In this document: in pieces, positions 1-8,383 of the stretch
How positions within the stretch are numbered: position 1 is the stretch's first letter
How the letters are laid out: every line of letters starts with the position of its first letter
From: Gilvimarinus chinensis DSM 19667
Lineage (GTDB): Bacteria > Pseudomonadota > Gammaproteobacteria > Pseudomonadales > Cellvibrionaceae
Direction: 5' to 3'
Assembly (NCBI RefSeq): GCF_000377745.1
Contig: NZ_KB898714.1
Span: 1 to 64,000, forward strand
DNA: 64,000 nucleotides
Translations under genes and position numbers: made by a program
The notes under the pieces: model-generated
The model's database searches: none
Told to the model about the DNA's origin: nothing
What the model saw: only the letters and a program-made list of their open reading frames with translations

Positions 1-3000
1 ACAGCGCCAGCACCGCGGAAGACACGGTGCTCACGAGCAGCGTGGATCTGGATGCGAACGACACGGACCTGGATGGCGACAGCCTGAGTGTGGTGGCGGG
101 CACGTTCACCACGAGCGAGGGCGGCACCATCGTGATCGCCAGCGACGGCAGCTACACCTACACGCCGGCGGCGAACTTCACCGGCACCGACACGGTGGAC
201 TACACCGTGACCGACGGCAGCCTGACCGATGTGGGTACGCTGACGATCAGCGTGACGTCGGTGAATGATGTTCCAGTAGCCGTTGATGATGTCATTGTAG
301 TTTCAGCGGATACCACTTACCTGAACGGGGACGTAAGTTCTAACGATACTCAAAGTCCAGACGGCAACAACCTTTACGGTGTGTCTAGCGCTCCTACCAA
401 CGGCGTACTCAATTTTAATCCAGATGGCTCATTTACTTATACGCCGAACAGTGGTTACACCGGACAGGATAGTTTTGAGTATACGATTACCGATGCTGAT
501 GGCGATATTTCTACTGCAACAGTCAGTATCCTGGTGCCTGATCTTAACGATAACAGTGCTCAGGTGTATGAGGAGGCACTTGAGTCTGGCAGTAACAGCA
601 GTAGTAATGCAGAGGTAGTTAGTGGCAACTTGTTGTCGGATGACAGCAACTTACCGGATAACCTATCTCTATCCGTATTCATTGCTGGTGGCAATGTGAA
701 CAATAGTGTGGCTGGGCAAACAACTATTACAACTGCCGACGGTAATGTTCTGCAGGTTAATACGGATAGCAGTTCGTCTGGCTTTGGTGATTACACTTAC
801 ACCCTAGTGAATCCGGTTGACCACAACTTGGCCGAACATAATTTTGATACGGGCGGCGAAGGTTGGATGAACGAAGGTGGTGCGAGTTTGTATAACGGGC
901 AGTTGCTCCTTAATCGAGACGGAACGGCTTCACGAGCTTACAGTTTTGGTGCTGGCATGGCAGGCGCCGAAATTGTGATCAGTTTTGACTTATACGTCGA
1001 CGGCGGTTGGGAAACATCTGGTGGTGGTCAGGATTACCTAGAGGTTGTTGCCAACGGTAGTCAGGTGGGTGCCGTCTCTCCTGTGGATGAGTCTACTACG
1101 CGCGTTTCTGTAACGACAACGCTTGATGGAAATGGTGATCTTGCGTTGAGCTTAACCGCTGATACAACGGCCAATAACGAATATGCATTAATAGATTCTA
1201 TTGTTATCTCCGCTGTGGAACAGGTTGATCGGTTCACTTACACATTGAGTGATGGAAACCAGTTCAGCGATAGCGCTTCGCTTGATGTTGCTATTGTGAA
1301 TGACCGCACGGATGTTCCAAGAGATAGAGACGAAAGCATTGATCTTACTGAGAATCAGGATATCAGCTTAGGAGACTTCAATTTACTGGATAACACTGGT
1401 CCGCAGAGTGGTGTTGGATCGGTTACTGCCGTAACTGGTGGAGGTATCCGCATCAACGGAGCAGATGCGTCCTCAGACTTTACCTTTACTCAAGAGTCTA
1501 ATGGTAGTGGTGAAATCGCTCATTTTATGATTACGCATAATGAGACATTACAATCCGCTGAGTTGGTGGTTTACGCCAATGGCAATGTTACTTTTATTAA
1601 CGAAGAGGAACATTTGTTTGATTTTCTTGGTGCAGACGATAACGCAGAGCTATTTATTGACTATACCGTTAACACTTCCGGCGAAAACTTCAGCTCGACT
1701 GCAACGTTAAATATCGCTGGTGTAAATGACGCTCCTGTAGCTGAACCTGACTCTGGTTTAACCCGTGGTGGATTTGCCTCTGAGTTTTGGGTGTACAACG
1801 AAGGTGTGGATGGGCCTAACCTAGAGTCTGTCGCCCAAGTTATAGGTTTTACGGGGCGTGAATCTCCTGATGCCACATTTGTATCTACAGGCTTCAATTA
1901 CAGTACTCGTTCGGGCGACTCAGACTATCGCGCGAATTTGGGAACGGGTAGTAACCTTGAAAGTTGGTTGGCAGATGGTGGTGACGAGGCCTCTGTAGTG
2001 CGTAATACAACGGAGAGCCGCGGCGATGCAATTGTTCGCTTTGCCGGTGTTTTTGATGTTGACACCGCAGGTACTTACACATTGAACATCACGCACGACG
2101 ACGGGTTTGTGATCTTTATCGATGGTGTACAGACATTTACCGCTGACTTTATTACTTCACCTAGTAATTTCGTTGAAACAACAGAGTTGACTGCTGGTAG
2201 GCACGAGGTAGAGGTTTATTACTGGGATCAGGGTGGAGAGTACGTGTTCGATGGAAGCTTGTATGGTCCATCGGGGCAAGATGTATGGGCGCCAAGCAAT
2301 GTTTCATATCGAGGAGCCCCGCATACTACGAACGAGGATCAACCCATCACCATCAACGTATTGGCAAATGATTACGACATAGACGGTGATAGTTTGAATG
2401 TTAGTGCAGTATCTAATGGTGCTAATGGGACGGTTACGACCAACGGTAACACGGTTACCTATTCGCCAAATCCGGGTTTCTTCGGCCAGGATTCATTTAC
2501 CTACACCGTCACTGATGGTAACGGAGGCTATGATTCGATCAGAGTCCCGGTAGAAGTGCGGCCGGAAAACAATGCACCGGAGCTGGATTTGGACTCTGAC
2601 GACAGCACTGCTACAGGTAATGCTTACCAAGCCTACGGGCAGCTCAATACCCAAGTGGCTATTACCGACAGCGATTTATCTATTAGTGATACTGATGCGT
2701 CTACTTTGCTTTCTGCAAGGGTGGAAATCCGTAATGCACAGGCCGGTGATCAGTTAAGTATTAATGGTTCGTTACCGAGTGGCATTAGTTTTAGCTATGA
2801 CAGTGCAAATTTCGTAGCTACTTTGACAGGTAATGCTTCTCACGCAGCGTATCAGCAAGCTCTGAGTATGATGACGCTAAATGGTTCTGTCGCGTCCTCA
2901 ACTGCTCGCGAGTTGGCGATTACGGTCAGTGATGGATTGGATGTCAGTGACGAAGCCATCTCTACCATAATTATATCGGATGATATCTATGGAACCGCTG

Positions 3001-3773
3001 GTGATGATGTTATTGACGATTCAAGCGGTTACCCTTTATGGCTTGCAAACACCATCTATGGCTTAGAAGGTGATGACACTATTTACGGTCAGTCTGATAG
3101 TGATCAAATCTATGGTGGTGCGGGTGAGGATACCCTGTACGGCGGCTCGCAAAATGATCAGCTTTTCGGCGGAGATGATAACGACACTCTGTACGGCGAG
3201 TCCGGCAATGACGAACTTCATGGTGGAAGCGGCGATGATATCCTCGAAGGCCAAGCTAACGAGGACACCCTTTATGGCGGCGATGGCGACGATACCCTGT
3301 CCGGCGGTAGCGAAATGGATTCGCTTTATGGTGGTGCCGGTGACGACACCTTGTATGGGGGCAATAACTCTGACGTTTTAGTTGGTGGTGCAGGGAATGA
3401 TGTTTTATACGGAGGTAGTGAAAATTGGGGCGGTGATATCTTCGAATGGTCATTGGCTGATGTTGGCGCATCGGGTCAACCAGCAGAGGATGTAGTGGCT
3501 GATTTCAACGTAAATCTCACCGGAGAAACATTAGACTTAACGGATCTTTTGTCTAATGGTTTAGCGGGAGGTGATTTATCTTCGTATATGAATTTCTCTG
3601 AAGGAGCGAGTGGAGAGCTGGTAATTCATATAAGCTCACAAGGTAATTTGGGTAGCGATAATTACACACAACAAGACCAGCAAATCACGCTTAGTGGTGT
3701 AAATTATGTGAGTACCGAAGCGGTGGATATCATGAGTTCTTTGTTAGCTAATGGGTACTATTCAGTAGAGTAA
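1..3773 (+). CDS. Large RTX/cadherin-like adhesin, 3' part only (LapA-type)
   Basis: C-terminal 1,257 or so residues of a giant secreted adhesin; the frame is open from base 3, so the true start lies upstream of the window. In order (residues counted from base 27): two tandem-95/cadherin-like repeats (about 1-172, with NDVPVAVDD at the junction), a divergent Asx/Ser-rich stretch, a PA14-like domain (about 580-770), another tandem-95 repeat (about 775-860), a cadherin-like domain, then RTX nonapeptides from about 990 to 1130 with many GGxGxDxLYGG units, and a type I secretion C-terminal region. RTX repeats bind Ca2+ and fold outside the cell after type I export. LapD and LapG homologues encoded nearby make this the probable LapG substrate. 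The LapG cleavage site would be near the missing N terminus and cannot be checked. The first 260 bases are much richer in GC than the rest. Confidence 0.9.
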   Translation, partial: SASTAEDTVLTSSVDLDANDTDLDGDSLSVVAGTFTTSEGGTIVIASDGSYTYTPAANFTGTDTVDYTVTDGSLTDVGTLTISVTSVNDVPVAVDDVIVVSADTTYLNGDVSSNDTQSPDGNNLYGVSSAPTNGVLNFNPDGSFTYTPNSGYTGQDSFEYTITDADGDISTATVSILVPDLNDNSAQVYEEALESGSNSSSNAEVVSGNLLSDDSNLPDNLSLSVFIAGGNVNNSVAGQTTITTADGNVLQVNTDSSSSGFGDYTYTLVNPVDHNLAEHNFDTGGEGWMNEGGASLYNGQLLLNRDGTASRAYSFGAGMAGAEIVISFDLYVDGGWETSGGGQDYLEVVANGSQVGAVSPVDESTTRVSVTTTLDGNGDLALSLTADTTANNEYALIDSIVISAVEQVDRFTYTLSDGNQFSDSASLDVAIVNDRTDVPRDRDESIDLTENQDISLGDFNLLDNTGPQSGVGSVTAVTGGGIRINGADASSDFTFTQESNGSGEIAHFMITHNETLQSAELVVYANGNVTFINEEEHLFDFLGADDNAELFIDYTVNTSGENFSSTATLNIAGVNDAPVAEPDSGLTRGGFASEFWVYNEGVDGPNLESVAQVIGFTGRESPDATFVSTGFNYSTRSGDSDYRANLGTGSNLESWLADGGDEASVVRNTTESRGDAIVRFAGVFDVDTAGTYTLNITHDDGFVIFIDGVQTFTADFITSPSNFVETTELTAGRHEVEVYYWDQGGEYVFDGSLYGPSGQDVWAPSNVSYRGAPHTTNEDQPITINVLANDYDIDGDSLNVSAVSNGANGTVTTNGNTVTYSPNPGFFGQDSFTYTVTDGNGGYDSIRVPVEVRPENNAPELDLDSDDSTATGNAYQAYGQLNTQVAITDSDLSISDTDASTLLSARVEIRNAQAGDQLSINGSLPSGISFSYDSANFVATLTGNASHAAYQQALSMMTLNGSVASSTARELAITVSDGLDVSDEAISTIIISDDIYGTAGDDVIDDSSGYPLWLANTIYGLEGDDTIYGQSDSDQIYGGAGEDTLYGGSQNDQLFGGDDNDTLYGESGNDELHGGSGDDILEGQANEDTLYGGDGDDTLSGGSEMDSLYGGAGDDTLYGGNNSDVLVGGAGNDVLYGGSENWGGDIFEWSLADVGASGQPAEDVVADFNVNLTGETLDLTDLLSNGLAGGDLSSYMNFSEGASGELVIHISSQGNLGSDNYTQQDQQITLSGVNYVSTEAVDIMSSLLANGYYSVE

Positions 3774-4108
3774 TGACCATGTACGTTAAGCGCGATTCTA
3801 AAGGGTTGATTTCAGCCATAAGCCGAGAAGCCACGGATGGCTTTTCTGAATTACTGCCCGCAGATGCTCCTGAGCTTGTGAGTTTTATGCGTACCCTACA
3901 GCCCGAGGCCTATCAGTCGCTACTGGATAGCGATCTACAGATGGCTCGGGTTATGGAAGACGTGATTAATCTGCTGGTGGATAAGTCCATAATTCGTTTT
4001 ACAGATTTACCCGATGCCGCTCAGGCTAAATTACTGCAGCGAGAACAGATACGTGAACGGTTGCATAGCTTAAGTTTTTTCGATGACGAAGACACTGTAG
4101 GGCTTTAA
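3773..4108 (+). CDS. Small conserved protein of the adhesin operon ('tryptophan synthase subunit beta-like' family)
   Basis: 111 residues beginning MTMYVKRDSKGLISAISRE, acidic at the C terminus, with no signal peptide or membrane segment. The ATG overlaps the adhesin stop codon by one base (TAATG), so translation is coupled to the adhesin. Databases usually name this family 'tryptophan synthase subunit beta-like', but nothing in the sequence resembles the TrpB PLP-binding fold and the name should be ignored. The first half carries the family's YVKRDxxGxI opening; the second half (VMEDVINLLVDKSIIRFTDL) is predicted helical. The position between the adhesin and lapD/lapG suggests a cytosolic role in adhesin expression or secretion, which is inference. 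A perfect hairpin contains its stop codon. Confidence 0.85.
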   Translation: MTMYVKRDSKGLISAISREATDGFSELLPADAPELVSFMRTLQPEAYQSLLDSDLQMARVMEDVINLLVDKSIIRFTDLPDAAQAKLLQREQIRERLHSLSFFDDEDTVGL

Positions 4109-4120
4109 CCCTACAGTGTC
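4091..4120. terminator. Perfect hairpin between convergent genes
   Basis: 12-bp perfect inverted repeat (GACACTGTAGGG / CCCTACAGTGTC) around a 6-base loop that contains the stop codon of the upstream small gene. There is no long T run on either side, so it is a transcription end or mRNA-stabilising stem rather than a textbook intrinsic terminator. It lies 25 bases from the 3' end of the opposing lapD-like gene. Confidence 0.6.
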
Positions 4121-4145
4121 TGTCTCTTGTGGCGCTGTGTTCATT

Positions 4146-6065
4146 TCAGCGGATGCATGGGCCTGTGAATGCATCAATATTCAATTTATTTAAAGTTTCC
4201 TGTTCTTTCCCACTGACCACTCCTTCTGCAATCATTATGGTTCCCAGTGAGTGACCAATACCGCACAGGCTTTGGATAAAAACGTGGTTGGTTGGATTGT
4301 TATGACAGTCGCGAATAATAGCGCTGTCTACTTTAAGGTAATCTAAACCTATTCCTTCCAATTCCCGTATTTTGGTGAATTCGAGGCCAACATGCTTCAG
4401 GCCAACCTTACAGCCTAATTGTCTCAGTTCGGTGGAAAAATTCTTTAATTGTGGCAGGTGACGTATGGCGCAGCTCTCTGGAAATTCCAGCCAAAGCTGA
4501 TGGCAGATGCCTGTGTGTCGCTGTAATAAAGCTCGTACCTTAGTCCGAAAGTCAGCGTCACATAATGAACTCTCGGATATGTTTACAGCGTAGTGCTCGC
4601 TGTTTTGTTGAATACTCGACAATGCCTGGTTGATCACTAACCAGTCAATATGAGGCAACACGCCTAACCGTTTGGCCCAGCCGACAAAATATCCTGCACT
4701 TTGCCACTGTTGCTCCAGGAATAATCGAACCGGGCTTTCCCAGTGGAGTAAATCGCCGTTCTGGTGACGCACCGCAAACTCGCCCAGGCGTACCCCATGT
4801 TGATCCATTGCGGTGTGAAGGGCATCGCGCCAGTCATTGAGGTTACGCTGTTGGCTCATGCCCTTTATGGCCACTTCTACACCACGATTTCCACGCTGTT
4901 CCGCTAATGCCAGCAGTCCATCGAGAGTGGCCAGTATTTGGCCATGAGGCAAGTTACTGTCGAGCAGCGTGGCGGCTATAGGAGTACTGACATCGACATC
5001 TTTCCCTGCGACTTTTTCGTTAATCAGTTGATGCGCGGCCGTAATGATTTTATTGCTTAGGATTTTAGCGGTTTGCTCCAGGTTGTCGTGATAGGGAGCA
5101 ACGATAACAAAATCGGTTCCGTTTAATCGTCCGGCTATGGCATTGGGGTCATCAGAAAACGAGTCAAGTTGACGAGCCAATAGCGTCAATAAGGCATCGG
5201 CTCCGTTGCGCCCCAACGATTGATTGATTTCATTGAGATTCAGCAGTCTTACCATGTAAATAGCATTGTCTTGGGCGGTTTCCTCTCGCCCCAGGATGCT
5301 GTCTAGCAAATTTAAAAAATGGTTGCGGTTGGCCAGACCGGTGACCTCATCTTGCTGTGTTTGGGTACGCAAACGTTCCAGTTTTTCGGTTTCTTTCTCT
5401 AGCATGGCTTTAACGCTGGCAGACAGTTTATTCATAGCGCGCACCAGTTTGCGAAACTCCTGCGTACGCGGTTCGCTGGAGGTAACAAAATGGCGCTGAC
5501 CAATGGATTCTGCCTGATTCACTACCCGGCCCAATGGTCGAGTGATGATTTTGAGTGCCATGGTTCCGATTAAGCCGCAAATAATCCCGGCGACCATTAA
5601 CCACACGAGCAGTTTAAGGCTGCTGTTCCAGAGCTCTTGCTGAGCGTAACGTGAGTGACTGAGCACGTGAAGCGTGGCGAATTGCTGCCAGCCATCCTGA
5701 ATTTGAGCGATACCCGGCTGCACTTGAATGTCGAGCAAGCTGGCAAACCAGGTGGGTACTGTTTGATCCGAACTCTGTGCCTCATAGTGCCGTTCGACAA
5801 TGATGTTTCCCTCTGGGTCGAGCAGGCGGATGCTTTGGTAGTGCCCGCTGTCAAACTGGGCACTGATCAACAGCTCCAGGGTGACGGGATCCTTGTCCAT
5901 TTGCGTAATCGATAACGCGAGAGAATTGGCGTTATCGATATTTTTAAGTTGCAGTTGCTGCTCTAGGTACTCTCGGGCGGTTAATGTGCTGATAAAAAAG
6001 CTACCACTTAGCGCCAGAATGAGAGTCAGGCAGATGCCTATCCATAGCTGTTTAATAAGCGACAT
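4146..6065 (-). CDS. lapD: LapD-like inner-membrane c-di-GMP receptor
   Basis: 639 residues, close to the usual LapD length. Order: TM1 (about 7-28), periplasmic LapD/MoxY-type sensor (about 30-150), TM2 (about 152-172), HAMP (about 172-225), GGDEF (about 235-385) and EAL (about 400-639). Both enzymatic sites are degenerate: the GGDEF signature reads RLNGTDF and the EAL position reads HWESPVRL, so it should bind c-di-GMP without making or degrading it. In the Lap system LapD sequesters the protease LapG when c-di-GMP is high, which keeps the adhesin on the cell surface. It is read toward the adhesin operon and lies 33 bases downstream of the lapG-like gene on the same strand, so the two are probably cotranscribed. 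Confidence 0.9.
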   Translation of the reverse strand: MSLIKQLWIGICLTLILALSGSFFISTLTAREYLEQQLQLKNIDNANSLALSITQMDKDPVTLELLISAQFDSGHYQSIRLLDPEGNIIVERHYEAQSSDQTVPTWFASLLDIQVQPGIAQIQDGWQQFATLHVLSHSRYAQQELWNSSLKLLVWLMVAGIICGLIGTMALKIITRPLGRVVNQAESIGQRHFVTSSEPRTQEFRKLVRAMNKLSASVKAMLEKETEKLERLRTQTQQDEVTGLANRNHFLNLLDSILGREETAQDNAIYMVRLLNLNEINQSLGRNGADALLTLLARQLDSFSDDPNAIAGRLNGTDFVIVAPYHDNLEQTAKILSNKIITAAHQLINEKVAGKDVDVSTPIAATLLDSNLPHGQILATLDGLLALAEQRGNRGVEVAIKGMSQQRNLNDWRDALHTAMDQHGVRLGEFAVRHQNGDLLHWESPVRLFLEQQWQSAGYFVGWAKRLGVLPHIDWLVINQALSSIQQNSEHYAVNISESSLCDADFRTKVRALLQRHTGICHQLWLEFPESCAIRHLPQLKNFSTELRQLGCKVGLKHVGLEFTKIRELEGIGLDYLKVDSAIIRDCHNNPTNHVFIQSLCGIGHSLGTIMIAEGVVSGKEQETLNKLNIDAFTGPCIR

Positions 6066-6098
6066 AACGCTTTACCTCTTGACTCTTGTGGGAACTGT

Positions 6099-6803
6099 TC
6101 ATAATGTAAAACCTTCAGCTTGCATTCGTTGTAATACATCGCGCCAGCGCGAAAGGCGGGCGGTAGGGTCGGAAGTGGATTTGCTGCCGCCAAGCCAAAG
6201 GCCCTGGCTATTAAAGCTGAACACGGGGGTTAAATCGGTTCTTTGGCTGGCAGGAAGTATCTTGGGGATCAAGTTATCGAGAATTAATGGCTCATCATTG
6301 GGTGTGGCAAAATAACCCAGCACCATGTGCGCTTGCACAATGCCACCGGTATTGGCGCGTACGTAAATTAAGCGCAGTTTTTCGGCTGGAATGCCTAATT
6401 CTAATAATGAAAAATATTTAGCAATGGTGTAATCCTCGCAATCACCGCCACGCACGCCCATGGTTTGCAAGGGTGTCGCCCAGTAATCTTTTTCTTTCCA
6501 CAAAAGGCGGTCGTCGCTAAAGGTGAGGCCTAGATTAAAAAATTGATTAACGTTCTTAAGCTGATGTTGAGTGTCGGTGTTTTTTTGTGTGTCAATTAAA
6601 TTAAACCACGCACGAAGGTATTGGGCACCTTCTTCGCCGTAGGTGGAGAGCATCAATTCAGTTAATTTATTCTGCTGTAGCGCGTAGGGAGGAACGGCGA
6701 TTACTGTCAGAACTATAATGGTGACAGCACGCCAAGCACTTTGCTTCGCCCAGCGAATGACTGGCAGAAGATTGGGGTGTTTTTGGAGGTTCAGCCGCTT
6801 CAA
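6099..6803 (-). CDS. lapG: LapG-like periplasmic cysteine protease
   Basis: 234 residues of the bacterial transglutaminase-like (DUF920) family. An N-terminal hydrophobic segment (about 26-38) directs it to the periplasm. The catalytic triad is visible: Cys122 in RGGDCEDY, His159 in VQAHMVL and Asp176 in ILDNLIP. The spacings of 37 and 17 residues are the same as in Pseudomonas LapG. The enzyme cleaves the N-terminal region of the adhesin when LapD is not holding it, which releases the biofilm. LapG is Ca2+-dependent in studied members. It is upstream of lapD on the same strand. Confidence 0.92.
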   Translation of the reverse strand: MKRLNLQKHPNLLPVIRWAKQSAWRAVTIIVLTVIAVPPYALQQNKLTELMLSTYGEEGAQYLRAWFNLIDTQKNTDTQHQLKNVNQFFNLGLTFSDDRLLWKEKDYWATPLQTMGVRGGDCEDYTIAKYFSLLELGIPAEKLRLIYVRANTGGIVQAHMVLGYFATPNDEPLILDNLIPKILPASQRTDLTPVFSFNSQGLWLGGSKSTSDPTARLSRWRDVLQRMQAEGFTL

Positions 6804-6844
6804 ACCATCAGTCGTACATTGTGAGTGTTTGGCGAGTATAGCAG

Positions 6845-7060
6845 TTAGTGAAGTGTACGGCGCTGTTTAGACGTAACGGAAGGGGGCGTCTTGGTACAAG
6901 GTTTATTGGCGGTGCTGTTTGGCGATGGTGATTGCTGTAATAAATGGAGCTGACGCTTTAAGCGCGCTATCACTTTAGCCATGATTTCGGAGGTTTGCTC
7001 AAGCTGATCCAAAGTGAACAGCAACTCTTCCGGGTCGGGTTTTTTCTCTGTTTTATCCAT
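6845..7060 (-). CDS. Small hypothetical protein, coiled-coil-like N terminus
   Basis: 71 residues. The first half (PEELLFTLDQLEQTSEIMAK and onward) is strongly helical with heptad-like leucines. The second half is a basic Ser/Thr/Pro-rich tail ending KQRRTLH. There is no signal peptide. The ATG sits just downstream of the nrdB terminator and 41 bases before lapG, with a weak ribosome site (GGAAAA). I do not recognise the family. The same strand and close spacing suggest it could lead the lapG-lapD transcript. Confidence 0.55.
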   Translation of the reverse strand: MDKTEKKPDPEELLFTLDQLEQTSEIMAKVIARLKRQLHLLQQSPSPNSTANKPCTKTPPSVTSKQRRTLH

Positions 7061-7070
7061 GGTTTTTCCA

Positions 7071-7093
7071 GAAAAAACGGCCCCGTAGGGCCG
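7071..7093 (-). terminator. Intrinsic terminator of nrdAB
   Basis: On the minus strand, CGGCCC-TACG-GGGCCG is followed by TTTTTT, 9 bases after the nrdB stop codon. This is a textbook intrinsic terminator and separates nrdAB from the lapG-lapD transcript. Confidence 0.85.
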
Positions 7094-7101
7094 CTTGCGT
7101 A

Positions 7102-8322
7102 TTAATCCCAGCTTAGGGCACCGCCTGTTTGGTACTCAATAACACGGGTTTCGAAGAAGTTTTTCTCTTTGCGCAAGTCCATGATTTCGCTCATCCAGGG
7201 GAAGGGGTTTTGCGCACCCGGGTATTGCTCTTTAAGGCCTACCTGCGCCAAACGGCGGTTGGCGATAAAGTGCAGATACTCTTCCATCATGGCAGCGTTC
7301 ATGCCCAGAATGCCGCGTGGCATGGAGTCGCGTGCGTAGGCGATTTCCAGCTCGGCACCTTCTACCACCATTTGCGTTACCTCTTGTTGGAACTCGGCGG
7401 TCCACAGGTGGGGGTTTTCCAGTTTGATCTGGTTGATGATGTCGATACCGAAGTTCAGGTGCATAGACTCATCGCGCAAAATGTATTGAAACTGTTCGGC
7501 CACACCGGTCATTTTATTGCGACGGCCCATGGACAGAATCTGGCTAAAGCCGCAGTAGAAGAAGATACCCTCTGTCACTACATAAAAAGCCACCAGGTTA
7601 CGCAGTAACTCTTGATCGGTTTCGGCCGTACCCGTGGTAAAGGTCGGATCGCCCAAGGCTTGTGTATGTTTAAGGCTCCAGGCGGCTTTAGCGGCTACCG
7701 AGGGCAGTTCGCGGTACATGTTAAAGACTTCGCCTTCGTCCATGCCCAGCGACTCAATGCAGTACTGGTAAGCGTGAGTGTGAATAGCCTCTTCGAAAGC
7801 TTGGCGCAGAATGTACTGGCGGCACTCGGGGTTGGTAATAAGGCGGTAAAGCGCCAGTACCAGGTTGTTGGCTACCAAAGAGTCGGCGGTCGAGAAGTAA
7901 CCCAGCGAGCGCATCACAACGCGGCGCTCATCTTCGGTCAGGCCTTCGCTGCTTTTCCACAGTGCGATGTCTGCGGTCATGTTGACCTCTTGGGGCATCC
8001 AGTGGTTGGCGCAGCCATCCAAATATTTTTGCCAGGCCCAGTCGTATTTAAACGGTACCAGCTGATTCAGGTCGGCGCGGCAGTTGATCATGCGCTTGTC
8101 GTCAACCTCAATACGCTGGGCGCCCATTTCCAACTCTTCCAGCCCGGGGGCAACGTCCAGGTGCTCCAGCGATTCGCGTGCGGCTTTTACCACATCGCTG
8201 GCTGGTGTGGCTGCTGTCGTTTGGGGGGCTGCTTCGGGCTCTGGTGCTTTAGGTGGCGCGACGGGCGCGGTTTTTTTCTGTTGTACGGATTCTTCGGTAT
8301 TAAAATCGTCCCAGCTCAACAT
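7102..8322 (-). CDS. nrdB: Class Ia ribonucleotide reductase, beta subunit
   Basis: 406 residues from the ATG at 8322 (MLSWDDFN), chosen because AAAGGA lies about 10 bases upstream; the frame stays open further upstream but would run into nrdA. It provides the diiron-tyrosyl radical used by NrdA to reduce ribonucleotides. Visible ligands and radical: Asp in FSTADSL, Glu and His in [10 protein letters not shown] with the radical Tyr at the end of that motif, Glu in TEGIFFY, and Glu/His in RDESMHLNF. The Tyr separates it from class Ic enzymes, which have Phe there. Residues 14-50 form a Pro/Ala-rich, low-complexity N-terminal extension. It follows nrdA with a 61-base gap. Confidence 0.95.
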   Translation of the reverse strand: MLSWDDFNTEESVQQKKTAPVAPPKAPEPEAAPQTTAATPASDVVKAARESLEHLDVAPGLEELEMGAQRIEVDDKRMINCRADLNQLVPFKYDWAWQKYLDGCANHWMPQEVNMTADIALWKSSEGLTEDERRVVMRSLGYFSTADSLVANNLVLALYRLITNPECRQYILRQAFEEAIHTHAYQYCIESLGMDEGEVFNMYRELPSVAAKAAWSLKHTQALGDPTFTTGTAETDQELLRNLVAFYVVTEGIFFYCGFSQILSMGRRNKMTGVAEQFQYILRDESMHLNFGIDIINQIKLENPHLWTAEFQQEVTQMVVEGAELEIAYARDSMPRGILGMNAAMMEEYLHFIANRRLAQVGLKEQYPGAQNPFPWMSEIMDLRKEKNFFETRVIEYQTGGALSWD

Positions 8323-8383
8323 GGTGACAGTATCCTTTAACGTTTGTGCATGTTCGCCCGACCGGGGTCGGGCGGCTAGAAAA

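Noticed and set aside
5905-5920. Sequence GTAATCGATAACG resembling the operator palindrome at 59985
   Set aside because: It lies inside the lapD-like coding sequence and is only a partial match, so chance is the simplest explanation.
6099-6315. Plus-strand frame of 144 codons (5881-6315) overlapping lapG and lapD
   Set aside because: It is antisense to two well-supported genes and has no motif of its own.
7612-8340. Plus-strand frame of 242 codons across nrdB
   Set aside because: Antisense shadow of nrdB created by codon bias; no ribosome site or domain.
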